Source of the DNA: Pseudomonas sp. Au-Pse12
Lineage (GTDB): Bacteria; Pseudomonadota; Gammaproteobacteria; Pseudomonadales; Pseudomonadaceae
Direction of reading: 5' to 3'
Assembly: GCF_021341665.1 (NCBI RefSeq)
Contig: NZ_JAJTTH010000013.1
Coordinates: 1-64,000 of the forward strand
DNA: 64,000 bases
The position numbers were made by a program, and so were the translations under genes. Position 1 is the first letter of the stretch; every line of letters starts with the position of its first letter. Of this stretch, positions 51,825 through 60,939 are shown piece by piece. The notes beneath the pieces are model-generated. The model did no database searches. It saw nothing but the letters and a program-made list of their open reading frames with translations, and was not told the origin of the DNA.

Positions 51825-52349
51825 TCAGCGACGGTTGATCGTGGCCAGGGTCATGGGCGCGATGATCCGGTGGAACGGCGCCACCGGCAGCATGTACAGG
51901 CGCCCCAGGCGGTTGTGCGGATGCACCACGGTGCTCAGCACCACCGGGCGCAGGCCCTCGGCGGTCAGGGGCTGGAGGTTGAGCGACAGGTGCACGTCCA
52001 GGTGCTTGTCGCGGTCCACCACCAGCACTTCGTCGGGGCGCTGGGAAACCAGGGTGAAGATGCCCACCCGGTCGCCGGGCCGGTAGTCCGCGTCGGGGCG
52101 TGACAGGTCGATGCGGGTCAGGCGCCCCAGGTCCTTGAGACCGAACAACTGCACCACGCGGTTGCGCAGGCCCATCATGCGGTCGATCCAGGCCGGGGTC
52201 TGGCTCATCAGGCACAGCAGGTGGCGCATGGCGCTGCGCTCGGGGTCTTCGGCCAGGGTGCGACGACAGTCGATGAAGCTCGCCCCCGGGGCCAGGGCGG
52301 CGATGCTGGCGTCATGGGGCAACGGGCAAGGGTGAACGGCGGATTTCAT
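51825..52349 (-). CDS. DUF2867 domain-containing protein
   Basis: This 174-aa cytosolic protein matches DUF2867. WIDRMMGLRNRVVQLFGLKDLG and DKHLDVHLSLNL are recognisable, and it ends with a hydrophobic LYMLPVAPFHRIIAPMTLA segment. The function is not established. The start at 52349 follows AGGGAG. It is 25 bases upstream of the SolA-like oxidase gene on the same strand, so the two are probably cotranscribed. Confidence 0.8.
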   Translation of the reverse strand: MKSAVHPCPLPHDASIAALAPGASFIDCRRTLAEDPERSAMRHLLCLMSQTPAWIDRMMGLRNRVVQLFGLKDLGRLTRIDLSRPDADYRPGDRVGIFTLVSQRPDEVLVVDRDKHLDVHLSLNLQPLTAEGLRPVVLSTVVHPHNRLGRLYMLPVAPFHRIIAPMTLATINRR

Positions 52350-52484
52350 CGGTACGGCTCCCTGAATGCTGACCGCGCCGGCCGGCTTGCGCGGCCGCGC
52401 GAGTGATGGTCCTGATGATCGACGACGGCGGATTATGACCCAGGGCACGGCGCGGCAGAGCGGTTTTTTCGTTGCCGGCGCGCC

Positions 52485-53594
52485 TCAGTGCTGTGGCGCG
52501 GGCGGGCGCATTTCCAGCCAGCCAATGCTCTGCTTGCCGTAGCCGGTGCTGTCCAGCAGGCGCCGGGCATCGAACCATTGCTGGCCCTCGTGCTTCTGCC
52601 ATTGCTCGCCCCAGCTGTTGAGCACCTTGAGGCCTTCCTGGCACGGGCCCTGGGGCGTGCACAGGCGGGCGTGACCATAGGCCACCAGGCTGTGCTGGTA
52701 CTGTTCGGGGCATTTTTTCTGCCCGGCGTCGCGGTACAGGCAGACGTTGGCGATGATCACCGGGTTGCCAGCGTCGATCGCCTGGGTCAGGGCCGGGTAC
52801 AGGCCGGCGAAGTGCTTCTGCTTGGCGGTTTCCGGCAGGGCGCGGATCTGCAGCTGGTCCTTGAGTTCGAAGAACGCCCGGCGGCTGGCGCGCCGGCATT
52901 CGGGGGGGATGATGATTGCCGCAAAGAAACCGCCGAAATTCGCCTGGCCCAAGGCCTGGCCGATGCCCCGGGCATCCCGGCTGGTGGCGTAGATCGCCTT
53001 GAGCTGCGCGACCTGGGCGTCGCTGGCCAGGCAGTCGGTGCAAGGCGCCTTGAGCCGGTTCTGTTGATAGAAGCCCCCCAGTGCCTTCAACACCGCGCGC
53101 TGGGCCTTGACGTCCTCGGCGCTGATGGCGCCGCTGGGCACGAACCTGTCCTTGAACAGCATCTCCTCGGAAAAGCACGCCTGGGACACCACATGCCCCA
53201 CCATCAACGCGGCGGTTTCCAGGGTGTAGAGCGGGTCGCCGCCCTCGCTGATGTCCTCGTAGGAGCCGACGCTGTCCACCTCGCCCATGGGCTTGCGGCC
53301 ATAGCGCGCCATGTCCAGGGGCGCCGCCAGCTGGTGCTTGTCGATCCGTGTGCAATCTTCCTTCGCCGCCTGGCACTGGTAGTAGTTGAATACTGCCGCG
53401 GCGCTGTGGCTGAAGCACAGGCCCAGGCCCTGTTGCGAGGTCGCCGGCGGCAGGTTGCCGATGACGTGCTCGCTGCCCGGGGCGGGCTTGGCCGTGCTGG
53501 GCAGGGCCACCAGCGCCAGCAGCGGTGGCGCGGCATGCAGGTGCAGCGGGATCAGGGCCGGAATCAGCCAAAGCGCGCGCCAGGGTGCAGGCAT
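52485..53594 (-). CDS. Secreted papain-like (C1-type) cysteine peptidase homologue
   Basis: This 369-aa protein has an N-terminal signal peptide (about 1-22). A papain-type triad can be read: Q54 and C60 in QQGLGLCFSHSAA (six residues apart, as Q19 and C25 in papain), H301 in QYQHSLVAYGHA, and N326 in KVLNSWGEQW, the classical NSWG motif. Several extra cysteines suggest disulfides in the periplasm or outside the cell. I recognise no close family. It may be a peptidase, a toxin-like effector or an inactive homologue. It stands alone between DUF2867 and LysR genes. Confidence 0.68.
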   Translation of the reverse strand: MPAPWRALWLIPALIPLHLHAAPPLLALVALPSTAKPAPGSEHVIGNLPPATSQQGLGLCFSHSAAAVFNYYQCQAAKEDCTRIDKHQLAAPLDMARYGRKPMGEVDSVGSYEDISEGGDPLYTLETAALMVGHVVSQACFSEEMLFKDRFVPSGAISAEDVKAQRAVLKALGGFYQQNRLKAPCTDCLASDAQVAQLKAIYATSRDARGIGQALGQANFGGFFAAIIIPPECRRASRRAFFELKDQLQIRALPETAKQKHFAGLYPALTQAIDAGNPVIIANVCLYRDAGQKKCPEQYQHSLVAYGHARLCTPQGPCQEGLKVLNSWGEQWQKHEGQQWFDARRLLDSTGYGKQSIGWLEMRPPAPQH

Positions 53595-53652
53595 GTCGAA
53601 GGACCTGTGTCGGTCAGTGAGTGGTTGGGGCTTGGGGCCTTACCGGCTGAAT

Positions 53653-54570
53653 CTAGCCAAGGTCATGGCAGCCTGCCACTGGGTGCTGCCGGGTTGGCGC
53701 GGTCTTTTTACCGCTGCTTGCAGGCTCGGCGTTGTGCAGCAGCAACTGACCGAACGCCTGGGCCGCCGTGGTTTTCTCAGCGCTGCTCCAGGCCAGCAGA
53801 AAACGCGCGCCGGGCAACTCCGGCAGGCCGTATTCACCATCGACGATGCGCAGGCCCGGGCGCAGGTCGCTGGCCATCTGCACCGTCACGCCAAGGCCGG
53901 CGAGCACCGCAGTGCGAATGCCTTCCTGGCTGGGTGAGCTGAACGCCAGATGCCAATTGACCGCGCTTTCGCCCAGAGCGTCCAGGCCGATCTGCCGATT
54001 GACGCAAGGCGCCGGTGCCAGGGCCAGGGGCAGGGAGGCCCCGGGCGTGAGGTTGAAGTGTTCGGCGGCGACCCAGACGAAGCGGGCGCTGCGCAGCACC
54101 TCGCCGCTGTCGCGCCGCCCCGGTTCCGAGAGCACCACCGCCAGGTCCAGCTCCCCGGCCTTGAGCATTTTGCGCAGGTCCAGGTAGGTGCCGACGCTGA
54201 CGTCCAGGCGCACCTCGGGAAAGGCCCTGGAAAACTGGCACAGCAGCGGCGGCAGGCGCTCGCCCATAAAGGTCTCGGGCACCCCGAAGCGCACCACGCC
54301 CTTGAGCCGCGACGGCTGGAAGCGCCGGGCCAGGGCATCCAGGGAGGCGAGGATCTGTTGCGCGTGTTGCAACACCTCCTGGCCGTCCTCGGTCAGGCTC
54401 AGGCGCCGGGTGGTGCGCAGCAGCAGGGGCCGCCCCAGTTGTTCCTCCAGCCGGCGGATCTGATGGCTGACCGCCGACTGGGTGAGGTTCAGGCGCTGGC
54501 CGGCGCGGGTGAAACCGGCGCACTCATGGACCGCGACCAGGGCCCGCAGCAGGGTGGGATCAATATTCAA
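53653..54570 (-). CDS. LysR family transcriptional regulator
   Basis: This 305-aa regulator has an N-terminal helix-turn-helix (about 4-62, LLRALVAVHECAGFTRAGQRLNLTQSAVSHQIRRLE) and an effector domain. The frame starts with TTG at 54570, which gives the expected LysR N-terminus. No ATG fits. It is divergent from a DHA2 MFS gene across 138 bases, the same design as the pair at 27.0-29.5 kb, and probably controls it. Confidence 0.87.
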   Translation of the reverse strand: MNIDPTLLRALVAVHECAGFTRAGQRLNLTQSAVSHQIRRLEEQLGRPLLLRTTRRLSLTEDGQEVLQHAQQILASLDALARRFQPSRLKGVVRFGVPETFMGERLPPLLCQFSRAFPEVRLDVSVGTYLDLRKMLKAGELDLAVVLSEPGRRDSGEVLRSARFVWVAAEHFNLTPGASLPLALAPAPCVNRQIGLDALGESAVNWHLAFSSPSQEGIRTAVLAGLGVTVQMASDLRPGLRIVDGEYGLPELPGARFLLAWSSAEKTTAAQAFGQLLLHNAEPASSGKKTAPTRQHPVAGCHDLG

Positions 54571-54708
54571 GGTAAGGGCAGATTCATGATGGAAATTGCT
54601 GAATCCTACAAAATTTAATCATTTCCGTCATCGAGTGGCGTTACCCAGACTTGCGCCCTCAGCCGCTGCCGGCTGAAGCCTGCCAATCGCACCTGTGGAA
54701 GCCATCCG

Positions 54709-56223
54709 ATGTCACGATTTTCTGCTCTCAACCCCCTTGCCCTGGCGGCGGTCTGCCTGGCCGCATTGATGTTCGGCCTGGAGATCTCCAGCGTACCGGT
54801 GATTCTGCCGCTCCTGGAAAGCCGCCTGCAGGGCGACTTCAGCGACCTGCAATGGATCATGAATGCCTACACCATCGCCTGCACCGTGGTGCTGATGGCC
54901 ACCGGCGCCCTGGCCGATCGCTTTGGCCGCAAGCGGGTGTTTGTCTTCAGCATCGTCGCCTTCGGCCTGGCCTCGCTGCTCTGTGGCCTGGCCCAGGACA
55001 TGACGGCGCTGATCGCCAGCCGGGCCCTTCAAGGCCTGGCCGGGGGCGCGATGCTGATCACCCAGGTGGCGATCCTGTCCCAGCAGTTTCGTCAGGGCCG
55101 CGAGCGCAGCCGGGCCTTCGCCGCGTGGGGCGTGGTGTTCGGCATCGGCCTGGGGTTCGGGCCGATCATTGGCGGAGCGATCCTGTCGCTGTCCAGCTGG
55201 CCGTGGATTTTCCTGGTACACGGGCCGCTGGCGCTGCTGACCCTGGGGCTGGCGGTGGCCGGGGTCGAGGAGGTCCGTCAGGCACGGGCCGGCAAGCTCG
55301 ATAGCGTCGGCATCGTACTGCTGTCGCTGGCGGTGTTCGGTCTGACCTTTGTGCTGACCCAGGGCCCGACCCTGAGCCGTTTCAGCGCCCTGGCCGTGGT
55401 TCTGGCGACCCTGGCCTGCTTCGCTGCCTTTATCCGTGTCGAGCAGCGCAGCCGGCAACCGATGTTCGAGCTGGGGCTGTTCAGGAACCGCCGGTTTTCC
55501 GGGGCGTTGCTGGGTTCCATGGGTATGAATTTCAGCTTCTGGCCGTTCATGATCTACCTGCCGATCTACTTCCACGGCGCCCTGGGCTACAACAGCCTGC
55601 ACAGCGGGCTGGCGCTGCTGGCCTATACCTTGCCGACCCTGGTCCTGCCGCCCGTGGGCGAACGCCTGGCCCTGCGTTTCGAGGCCGACTGGGTGATTCC
55701 TCTGGGGTTGTCCTGCATCGGCCTGGGCTTTGTGGCGATGTTTGGTGCCAGCCAGTGGGCCCTCAGCAGCGGCATGCTCATCCTGCCCGGCGCGCTGCTG
55801 GCGGGGATTGGTCTGGGCATCTGCAATACGCCGGTGACCAATACCACCACCGGGTCGGTGCCCGCCGATCAGGCCGGCATGGCCTCGGGGGTCGACATGA
55901 GTGCGCGGATGATTTCCCTGGCGCTGAACATTGCCTTGATGGGCTTGATCCTGGTGGCGGGGGTGGGCGCCTACCTGCGGCGTCACCTGAGTGGGGCGCT
56001 GGATGCCGGGCAACTGCGGGGTTGGGCGCAGCAGATCGCCTCTGGCCACGGTTCTTTGGAGGCTTTGCCGTGGCTGGCGGACGGTACGCCGCAGGTGGCC
56101 CTGGCCCATGGCTTTGGTTGGGTCATGCTGTACGGCGGCTTGTGTGTCTGGGGGCTGGCATTGCTCAGCCTGCTGATATTCGCCCCATGGCAGTCAAAGC
56201 CAGTGGAGTCGATCGCGCAGTAG
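54709..56223 (+). CDS. MFS efflux transporter, DHA2 (14-helix) type
   Basis: This 504-aa protein has about 14 hydrophobic segments. Motif A is GALADRFGRKRVFVF at about 65-79, and motif C-like GVVFGIGLGFGPIIGG is near 145-160. The first helix has EISSVPVILPLLE in place of the usual LDTTIVNVALP. It exports an unknown compound. The TAG stop (56221-56223) is the left edge of a dispersed repeat copy. Confidence 0.88.
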   Translation: MSRFSALNPLALAAVCLAALMFGLEISSVPVILPLLESRLQGDFSDLQWIMNAYTIACTVVLMATGALADRFGRKRVFVFSIVAFGLASLLCGLAQDMTALIASRALQGLAGGAMLITQVAILSQQFRQGRERSRAFAAWGVVFGIGLGFGPIIGGAILSLSSWPWIFLVHGPLALLTLGLAVAGVEEVRQARAGKLDSVGIVLLSLAVFGLTFVLTQGPTLSRFSALAVVLATLACFAAFIRVEQRSRQPMFELGLFRNRRFSGALLGSMGMNFSFWPFMIYLPIYFHGALGYNSLHSGLALLAYTLPTLVLPPVGERLALRFEADWVIPLGLSCIGLGFVAMFGASQWALSSGMLILPGALLAGIGLGICNTPVTNTTTGSVPADQAGMASGVDMSARMISLALNIALMGLILVAGVGAYLRRHLSGALDAGQLRGWAQQIASGHGSLEALPWLADGTPQVALAHGFGWVMLYGGLCVWGLALLSLLIFAPWQSKPVESIAQ

Positions 56224-56322
56224 CCGCTGCCGAGCGTCAGCGAGGTTGCGAAAGGGGCCGCAGGACCCTCTGTTGCCGGGGGGCGCCTATGCCGCCCCAG
56301 CCGTTCGCAGCCTGTGGCAGCA
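56221..56322. repeat. Inverted-repeat-bounded dispersed element, copy 3 (right end shortened)
   Basis: It begins TAGCCGCTGCCGAGCGTC and ends GTTCGCAGCCTGTGGCAGCAG without the final GGCTACA. The TAG at its left edge is the stop codon of the MFS gene. Confidence 0.7.
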
Positions 56323-56339
56323 GGGAGGGCAGAGAACGC

Positions 56340-56361
56340 AAAAAAGGCGCCCGAAGGCGCC
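56340..56361 (-). terminator. Intrinsic terminator of the polyamine-transport operon
   Basis: Read on the minus strand, GGCGCC-TTCG-GGCGCC is followed by TTTTTT. This is a textbook terminator with a UUCG loop about 115 bases after the stop of the binding-protein gene. Confidence 0.85.
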
Positions 56362-56477
56362 AAGGATTCACCCCAACCGAGGGAGCCGGGTGAAGCCGTT
56401 CGCAGGAGTGTCGCGGTGGTAAGGCGCGACATGAACGGAAGAGGGCGGTCGTGCCCGCCCGCGGCGGGCACCTTGCA

Positions 56478-57590
56478 TCATTTGCCGAGCTTGATCCTTG
56501 TCCAGCCGCGGTTCATCACGCGCTGGATGGCAATCGGCTGGTCCGGCACCGCGTACAGCGTGGCCAGTACATCCTGGGGCGGGTAGGACGCCGGGTCGTT
56601 GCGGATCGCTTCGTCCACCAGCGGCGTGGCGGCGGCGTTGGCGTTGCTGTAGCCGAGGCTGTTGGTGACCTCGGCGATGATGTCCGCGCGCATCAGGAAG
56701 TTCATGAACAGGTAGGCGTTGTCGACGTTGGTGGCGTCCTTGGGGATGGCCATCATGTCGTAGAAGCTGCCGGCGCCTTCCTTGGGAATGCTGAAGGCGA
56801 CCTTCTCCTTGTTGCCGGCTTCTTCGGCGCGGGAACGGGCTTGCAGCACGTCGCCGGAGTAACCCACGGCCACGCAGATATTGCCGTTGGCCAGGTCCGA
56901 GATGTACTTGGAGGAGTGGAAGTAGGTCACCGACGGACGAATCTTCATGAACAGCGCCTCGGCTTCGAGGATTTGCGCCTTGTCCTTGCTGGTCACCGGG
57001 TAGCCCAGGTAGTGCAGGGCGGCGGGGAGCATTTCGGTGGGTGAGTCGAGGAAGCTGATGCCGCAGGCCTTGAGTTTCTCGGCGTTCTCCGGCTTGAACA
57101 GCAGGTCCCAGGAATTGATCGGGGCATCAGTGCCCAGGGCCGCCTTGACCTTGTCCGGGTTGTAGCCGATGCCGATCGAACCCCACATGTAGGGGAAGGC
57201 GTGGGCGTTGCCCGGGTCGCTGGCGGAGGCGTTCTTGAGCAGCACCGGGTTGAGGTTCTTCCAGTTGGGCAGCTTGGACTTGTCCAGTTCCTGGTAGACC
57301 CCGGCCTTGATCTGCTTGGCCAGGAAGCTGTTGGACGGCACCACGATGTCGTAGCCGGACTTGCCGGTGAGCAGGCGCGCTTCCAGGGTTTCGTTGCTGT
57401 CGAAGACGTCGTAGGTGACATGGATGCCGGTTTCGGCCTCGAACTTCTTCAGGGTGTCCGGGGCGATGTAGTCCGACCAGTTGTAGACGCGCAGCACCTT
57501 ATCGTTGGCTTGAGCGCCAGTCACCATCGCGCCCATCAAGGACAGTGAGAGCAGGGTTTTGGCGAACAGTGTCCTGCCAAGCATTTTCAT
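56478..57590 (-). CDS. Polyamine ABC transporter, periplasmic binding protein (SpuD/PotF-like)
   Basis: This 370-aa protein has a signal peptide of about 26 residues (ending AQAND). The PotF/SpuD-type start is VLRVYNWSDYIAPDTLKKFEAETGI. Further family stretches are DIVVPSNSFLAKQI, YMWGSIGIGYNP and SFLDSPTEMLPAALHYLG. It captures putrescine or spermidine for the permeases encoded upstream. It is the last gene of the minus-strand operon and is separated from the permease gene by a REPIN-like hairpin, which could set its expression apart. GGAG precedes ATG 57590. Confidence 0.92.
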   Translation of the reverse strand: MKMLGRTLFAKTLLSLSLMGAMVTGAQANDKVLRVYNWSDYIAPDTLKKFEAETGIHVTYDVFDSNETLEARLLTGKSGYDIVVPSNSFLAKQIKAGVYQELDKSKLPNWKNLNPVLLKNASASDPGNAHAFPYMWGSIGIGYNPDKVKAALGTDAPINSWDLLFKPENAEKLKACGISFLDSPTEMLPAALHYLGYPVTSKDKAQILEAEALFMKIRPSVTYFHSSKYISDLANGNICVAVGYSGDVLQARSRAEEAGNKEKVAFSIPKEGAGSFYDMMAIPKDATNVDNAYLFMNFLMRADIIAEVTNSLGYSNANAAATPLVDEAIRNDPASYPPQDVLATLYAVPDQPIAIQRVMNRGWTRIKLGK

Positions 57591-57655
57591 CACTACAACT
57601 CCATTTCTTATTGTGCAGATTGCTGCGTGTGCAAGGTGGATATCGGGGTGGAGGC

Positions 57656-57720
57656 TTTCGCGAGCCAGCTCGCTCCTACAGGGACCATACAAACCCTGTA
57701 GGAACCCGCTGGCTGGCGAA
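57656..57720. repeat. REPIN-like hairpin inside the polyamine operon
   Basis: CGCGAGCCAGCTCGCTCCTACAGGG-type left arm (57658-57683) and CCCTGTAGGAACCCGCTGG right arm (57694 on) are inverted copies around a 10-base spacer. It lies between the PotI-like permease and binding-protein genes. Confidence 0.75.
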
Positions 57721-57727
57721 GAGGCCG

Positions 57728-58624
57728 TCAGGCCGTCGCCGGCGTTTGTACCGCAGGTTTTTTCGCCGCCGGTGGCTGCCAGGATTCGTTGGCGGTGAAG
57801 TCCATGGCTTCCTGGATCGCCCGCTTGCGGGCCGCTTCGGCGCGACGGCCGAAGTACCAGACCAGGAAGGTCACCAGCGACACCGCCAGCAGGATCAGGC
57901 TGGCCACGGCGTTGATCTCAGGTTTGACCCCCAGGCGCACCGCCGAGAACACTTCCATCGGCAAGGTGGTGGAACCCGGGCCGGAAACGAAGCTGGCCAG
58001 CACCAGGTCATCCAGGGACAGGGCAAAGGACATCATGCCGCCGGCCGCCAGCGACGGCGCGATCATCGGGATGGTGATCAGGAAGAACACCTTGAACGGT
58101 CGCGCTCCCAGGTCCATCGCCGCTTCTTCGATGGACAGGTCCAGCTCCCGCAGGCGCGCGGAGACTACCACGGCGACGTATGCGGCGCAGAATGTGGTGT
58201 GAGCGATCCAGATGGTGACGATGCCGCGTTCCATCGGCCAGCCGATCAATTGCGCCATGGCCACGAACAGCAGCAACAGCGACAGGCCGGTGATCACCTC
58301 GGGCATCACCAGCGGCGCGGTGACCAGGCCGCCGAACAGGGTGCGGCCCTTGAAGCGGGTGACCCGGGTCAGCACGAAGGCCGCCAGGGTGCCCAGGGCC
58401 ACCGCCGCCACGGCGGTGTAGCAGGCGATCTCCAGGGAGCGCGCCACCGAGCCCATCAGCTGCTGGTTGTCCAGCAGGCCGACGTACCACTTGATCGACC
58501 AGCCGCCCCACACCGTCACCAGCTTGGAGGCGTTGAACGAGTAGATCACCAGGATCAGCATCGGCAGGTAGATGAACAGCAGGCCCAGCACCAGCATCAG
58601 TTTGGAAAATTCGAAGCGTTTCAT
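57728..58624 (-). CDS. Polyamine ABC transporter permease (PotI/SpuH-like)
   Basis: This 298-aa inner-membrane permease has about six helices. The cytosolic EAA loop is EEAAMDLGARPFKVFFLITIPMIAPSLAAG (about 175-205), which contacts the ATPase. An Ala/Pro/Lys-rich C-terminal tail (AAKKPAVQTP) is unusual but not disruptive. Its start overlaps the stop of the other permease gene by four bases (ATGA), so translation is coupled. Confidence 0.93.
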   Translation of the reverse strand: MKRFEFSKLMLVLGLLFIYLPMLILVIYSFNASKLVTVWGGWSIKWYVGLLDNQQLMGSVARSLEIACYTAVAAVALGTLAAFVLTRVTRFKGRTLFGGLVTAPLVMPEVITGLSLLLLFVAMAQLIGWPMERGIVTIWIAHTTFCAAYVAVVVSARLRELDLSIEEAAMDLGARPFKVFFLITIPMIAPSLAAGGMMSFALSLDDLVLASFVSGPGSTTLPMEVFSAVRLGVKPEINAVASLILLAVSLVTFLVWYFGRRAEAARKRAIQEAMDFTANESWQPPAAKKPAVQTPATA

Positions 58625-59535
58625 GCCCGTGCCTCCATCTCTTTGGCCTGGCTGCGGTTGAACAGCAGGATCGGGATAATCAGGATTGCCAGCATCACCA
58701 CCGCCAGGGCGGAGGCCACCGGCCAGTCACGGTTGTTGAAGAATTCCTGCCACAGCACGCGGCCGATCATCAGGGTTTCCGGGCCGCCCAGGAGTTCCGG
58801 AATCACGAACTCGCCGACCACCGGGATGAACACCAGCATGCAGCCTGCGATGATGCCGTTCTTGGCCAGGGGCACGGTGATCTTCCAGAAGTTGTTGAAA
58901 TTGCTCGACCCCAGGTCCGACGCGGCCTCCAGCAGGCTCTGGTCATGCTTGACCAGGTTGGCGTACAGCGGCAGCACCATGAACGGCAGGTAGGCGTAGA
59001 CCACGCCGATATAGACGGCGGTGTTGGTGTTGAGGATTTCCAGCGGCTGGCTGATCAGCCCGGTCCACAGCAGGAAGCTGTTGAGCAGGCCGTTGTTGCT
59101 GAGGATGCCCATCCAGGCATAGACGCGGATCAGGATCGCGGTCCAGGTCGGCATCATGATCAGCAGCAGCAAGACGTTCTGCGCTTCCTTGCTGGCCTTG
59201 GAGATGGCGTAGGCCATGGGGAAACCCACCACCAGGCACATCAGGGTGCTCAGCAGCGCCACCTTCAACGACCCTAGGTAGGCCGAGAAGTACAGCTCGT
59301 CGCCGGCCAGCATGGCGTAGTTGCCGAGGTTCAGCAGCAGCTGGAATTTCTGTTCGGCGTAGCTGTAGATCTCCGAGTAGGGCGGAATCGCCAGGGCCGC
59401 TTCCGAGAAGCTGATCTTCATCACCAAAAAGAACGGCAGCATGAAGAACAGGAACAGCCAGAGGAAAGGAACGCCGATCACCAGCTTGCGACCGCTGGGC
59501 AGCATGCGGAACAGTTTCTGATTTACAGTGCTCAT
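58621..59535 (-). CDS. Polyamine ABC transporter permease (PotH/SpuG-like)
   Basis: This 304-aa permease partners the PotI-like protein. It has six helices, the EAA loop LLEAASDLGSSNFNNFWKITVPLA at about 200-225, and the PotH-type start GRKLVIGVPFLWLFLFFMLPFFLVMKISF. ATG 59535 is chosen by homology. The much longer open frame runs into the ATPase gene. It is 11 bases downstream of the ATPase gene. Confidence 0.93.
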   Translation of the reverse strand: MSTVNQKLFRMLPSGRKLVIGVPFLWLFLFFMLPFFLVMKISFSEAALAIPPYSEIYSYAEQKFQLLLNLGNYAMLAGDELYFSAYLGSLKVALLSTLMCLVVGFPMAYAISKASKEAQNVLLLLIMMPTWTAILIRVYAWMGILSNNGLLNSFLLWTGLISQPLEILNTNTAVYIGVVYAYLPFMVLPLYANLVKHDQSLLEAASDLGSSNFNNFWKITVPLAKNGIIAGCMLVFIPVVGEFVIPELLGGPETLMIGRVLWQEFFNNRDWPVASALAVVMLAILIIPILLFNRSQAKEMEARA

Positions 59536-59546
59536 GCTCGAAGTCC

Positions 59547-60689
59547 TCATGCCCGCAGCACCACGCCGCTGTCGTCTTCCCACCAGACGTAGACTTCGTC
59601 GTCCCAGGTCGGCCGCGCGCCACGGCGCTCGGCGTTGGCCATGAACGACTGGACGACCTTGCCGCCGGGCAGCTCGACGTAGAACACCGAGTGGCCGCCC
59701 AGGTAGGCGATGTCGTGCACCTTGCCTTTGGACCAGTTGTAGCGGGTGTCGGGCTTGAGGGTGGTGACCAGCATCTTTTCCGGGCGGATGGCGTAGGTCA
59801 CCGACTTGTCCTGCACCGAGGTGCTGACCCCGTGGCCGACGTAGATCTGCTGGGCAAGGTCCGGGCAGTCGATGATGGCGTAGCCTTCCAGGTCTTCGGT
59901 GACGGTGCCGTCGAAAGCATTGACGTTGCCGATGAACTCGCACACCAGGCGGCTCACCGGCGCCTCGTAGATGTCCACCGGGCTGCCGGTCTGGGCGATC
60001 CAGCCCAGGTGCATGATGGCGATGCGCTGGGCCATGGTCATGGCCTCTTCCTGGTCGTGGGTCACCATCACGCAGGTCACGCCCACGCGTTCGATGATTT
60101 CCACCAGTTCCAGCTGCATCTGCGAGCGCAGTTTCTTGTCCAGGGCGCCCATGGGTTCATCCAGCAAGAGCAGCTTGGGGCGCTTGGCCAGGGAGCGGGC
60201 CAGGGCCACGCGCTGACGCTGGCCACCGGACAGCTGGTGCGGCTTGCGCCGGGCGTACTGGGTCATGTGCACCAGCTTGAGCATTTCCTCGACCCGGGCC
60301 TCGATCTCGGCGGCCGGCAGGCGGTCCTGCTTGAGGCCGAAGGCAATGTTCTGGGCCACGGTCATGTGCGGGAACAGCGCATAGGACTGGAACATCATGT
60401 TGATCGGCCGCTCGTAGGGCGGCATGTCGGTGATGTCCACGCCATCCAGCAGGATGCGGCCTTCGGTGGGGCGTTCGAAGCCGGCGAGCATGCGCAGCAG
60501 GGTGGATTTGCCGGAGCCGGAACCGCCCAGCAGGGCGAAGATCTCGCCCTGGTGGATCTCCAGGGACACATCGTCCACGGCCACGGTTTCATCGAACTTC
60601 TTGGTCACGCGGTCGATCTTGACCAGGACCTTCTGCGGGCTCGGGGTGCCTTCGAGGGCCTTGCGGTAAGTGCTGGAGGCGTTTGCCAT
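59547..60689 (-). CDS. Polyamine ABC transporter ATP-binding protein (PotG/SpuF-like)
   Basis: This 380-aa ATPase has Walker A GGSGSGKST (about 54-62), the signature LSGGQRQRVALARSL, Walker B LLLLDEPMGALD and the switch histidine in CVMVTHDQEEAM. A C-terminal TOBE-type regulatory domain follows (about 290-380). It drives polyamine uptake with the two permeases and the binding protein. The start at 60689 fits family length. Confidence 0.94.
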   Translation of the reverse strand: MANASSTYRKALEGTPSPQKVLVKIDRVTKKFDETVAVDDVSLEIHQGEIFALLGGSGSGKSTLLRMLAGFERPTEGRILLDGVDITDMPPYERPINMMFQSYALFPHMTVAQNIAFGLKQDRLPAAEIEARVEEMLKLVHMTQYARRKPHQLSGGQRQRVALARSLAKRPKLLLLDEPMGALDKKLRSQMQLELVEIIERVGVTCVMVTHDQEEAMTMAQRIAIMHLGWIAQTGSPVDIYEAPVSRLVCEFIGNVNAFDGTVTEDLEGYAIIDCPDLAQQIYVGHGVSTSVQDKSVTYAIRPEKMLVTTLKPDTRYNWSKGKVHDIAYLGGHSVFYVELPGGKVVQSFMANAERRGARPTWDDEVYVWWEDDSGVVLRA

Positions 60690-60751
60690 GTGAAACTCCC
60701 AACAGGTGTCAGCAGCCTGGCCAATTCGGCCGGGCTTAAAGGTTGATTGCC

Positions 60752-60772
60752 AGCCCGCAGGGGGTGCGGGCT
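60752..60772 (-). terminator. Hairpin between the SpuA-like and ATPase genes
   Basis: AGCCCGC (60752-60758) and GCGGGCT (60766-60772) form a 7-bp stem. No clear T-run follows, so it may be an attenuating or stabilising hairpin within the 250-base gap. Confidence 0.35.
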
Positions 60773-60939
60773 GATTCGGCGCTGCCTTCCTGGCGGCCTG
60801 ACGCTATTTGTTGTTGTGGTCTTGCCGTTTGCTGCTCACGCCGAACGTCGGGCGCGCACAGGCGCGCTCGCCGTGGGGCAGGGCGTGGTGAATCGGGTTG
60901 AATGCCTGGAAGGCCGCCGCGGCGGCCGGGGTTTGCCGC

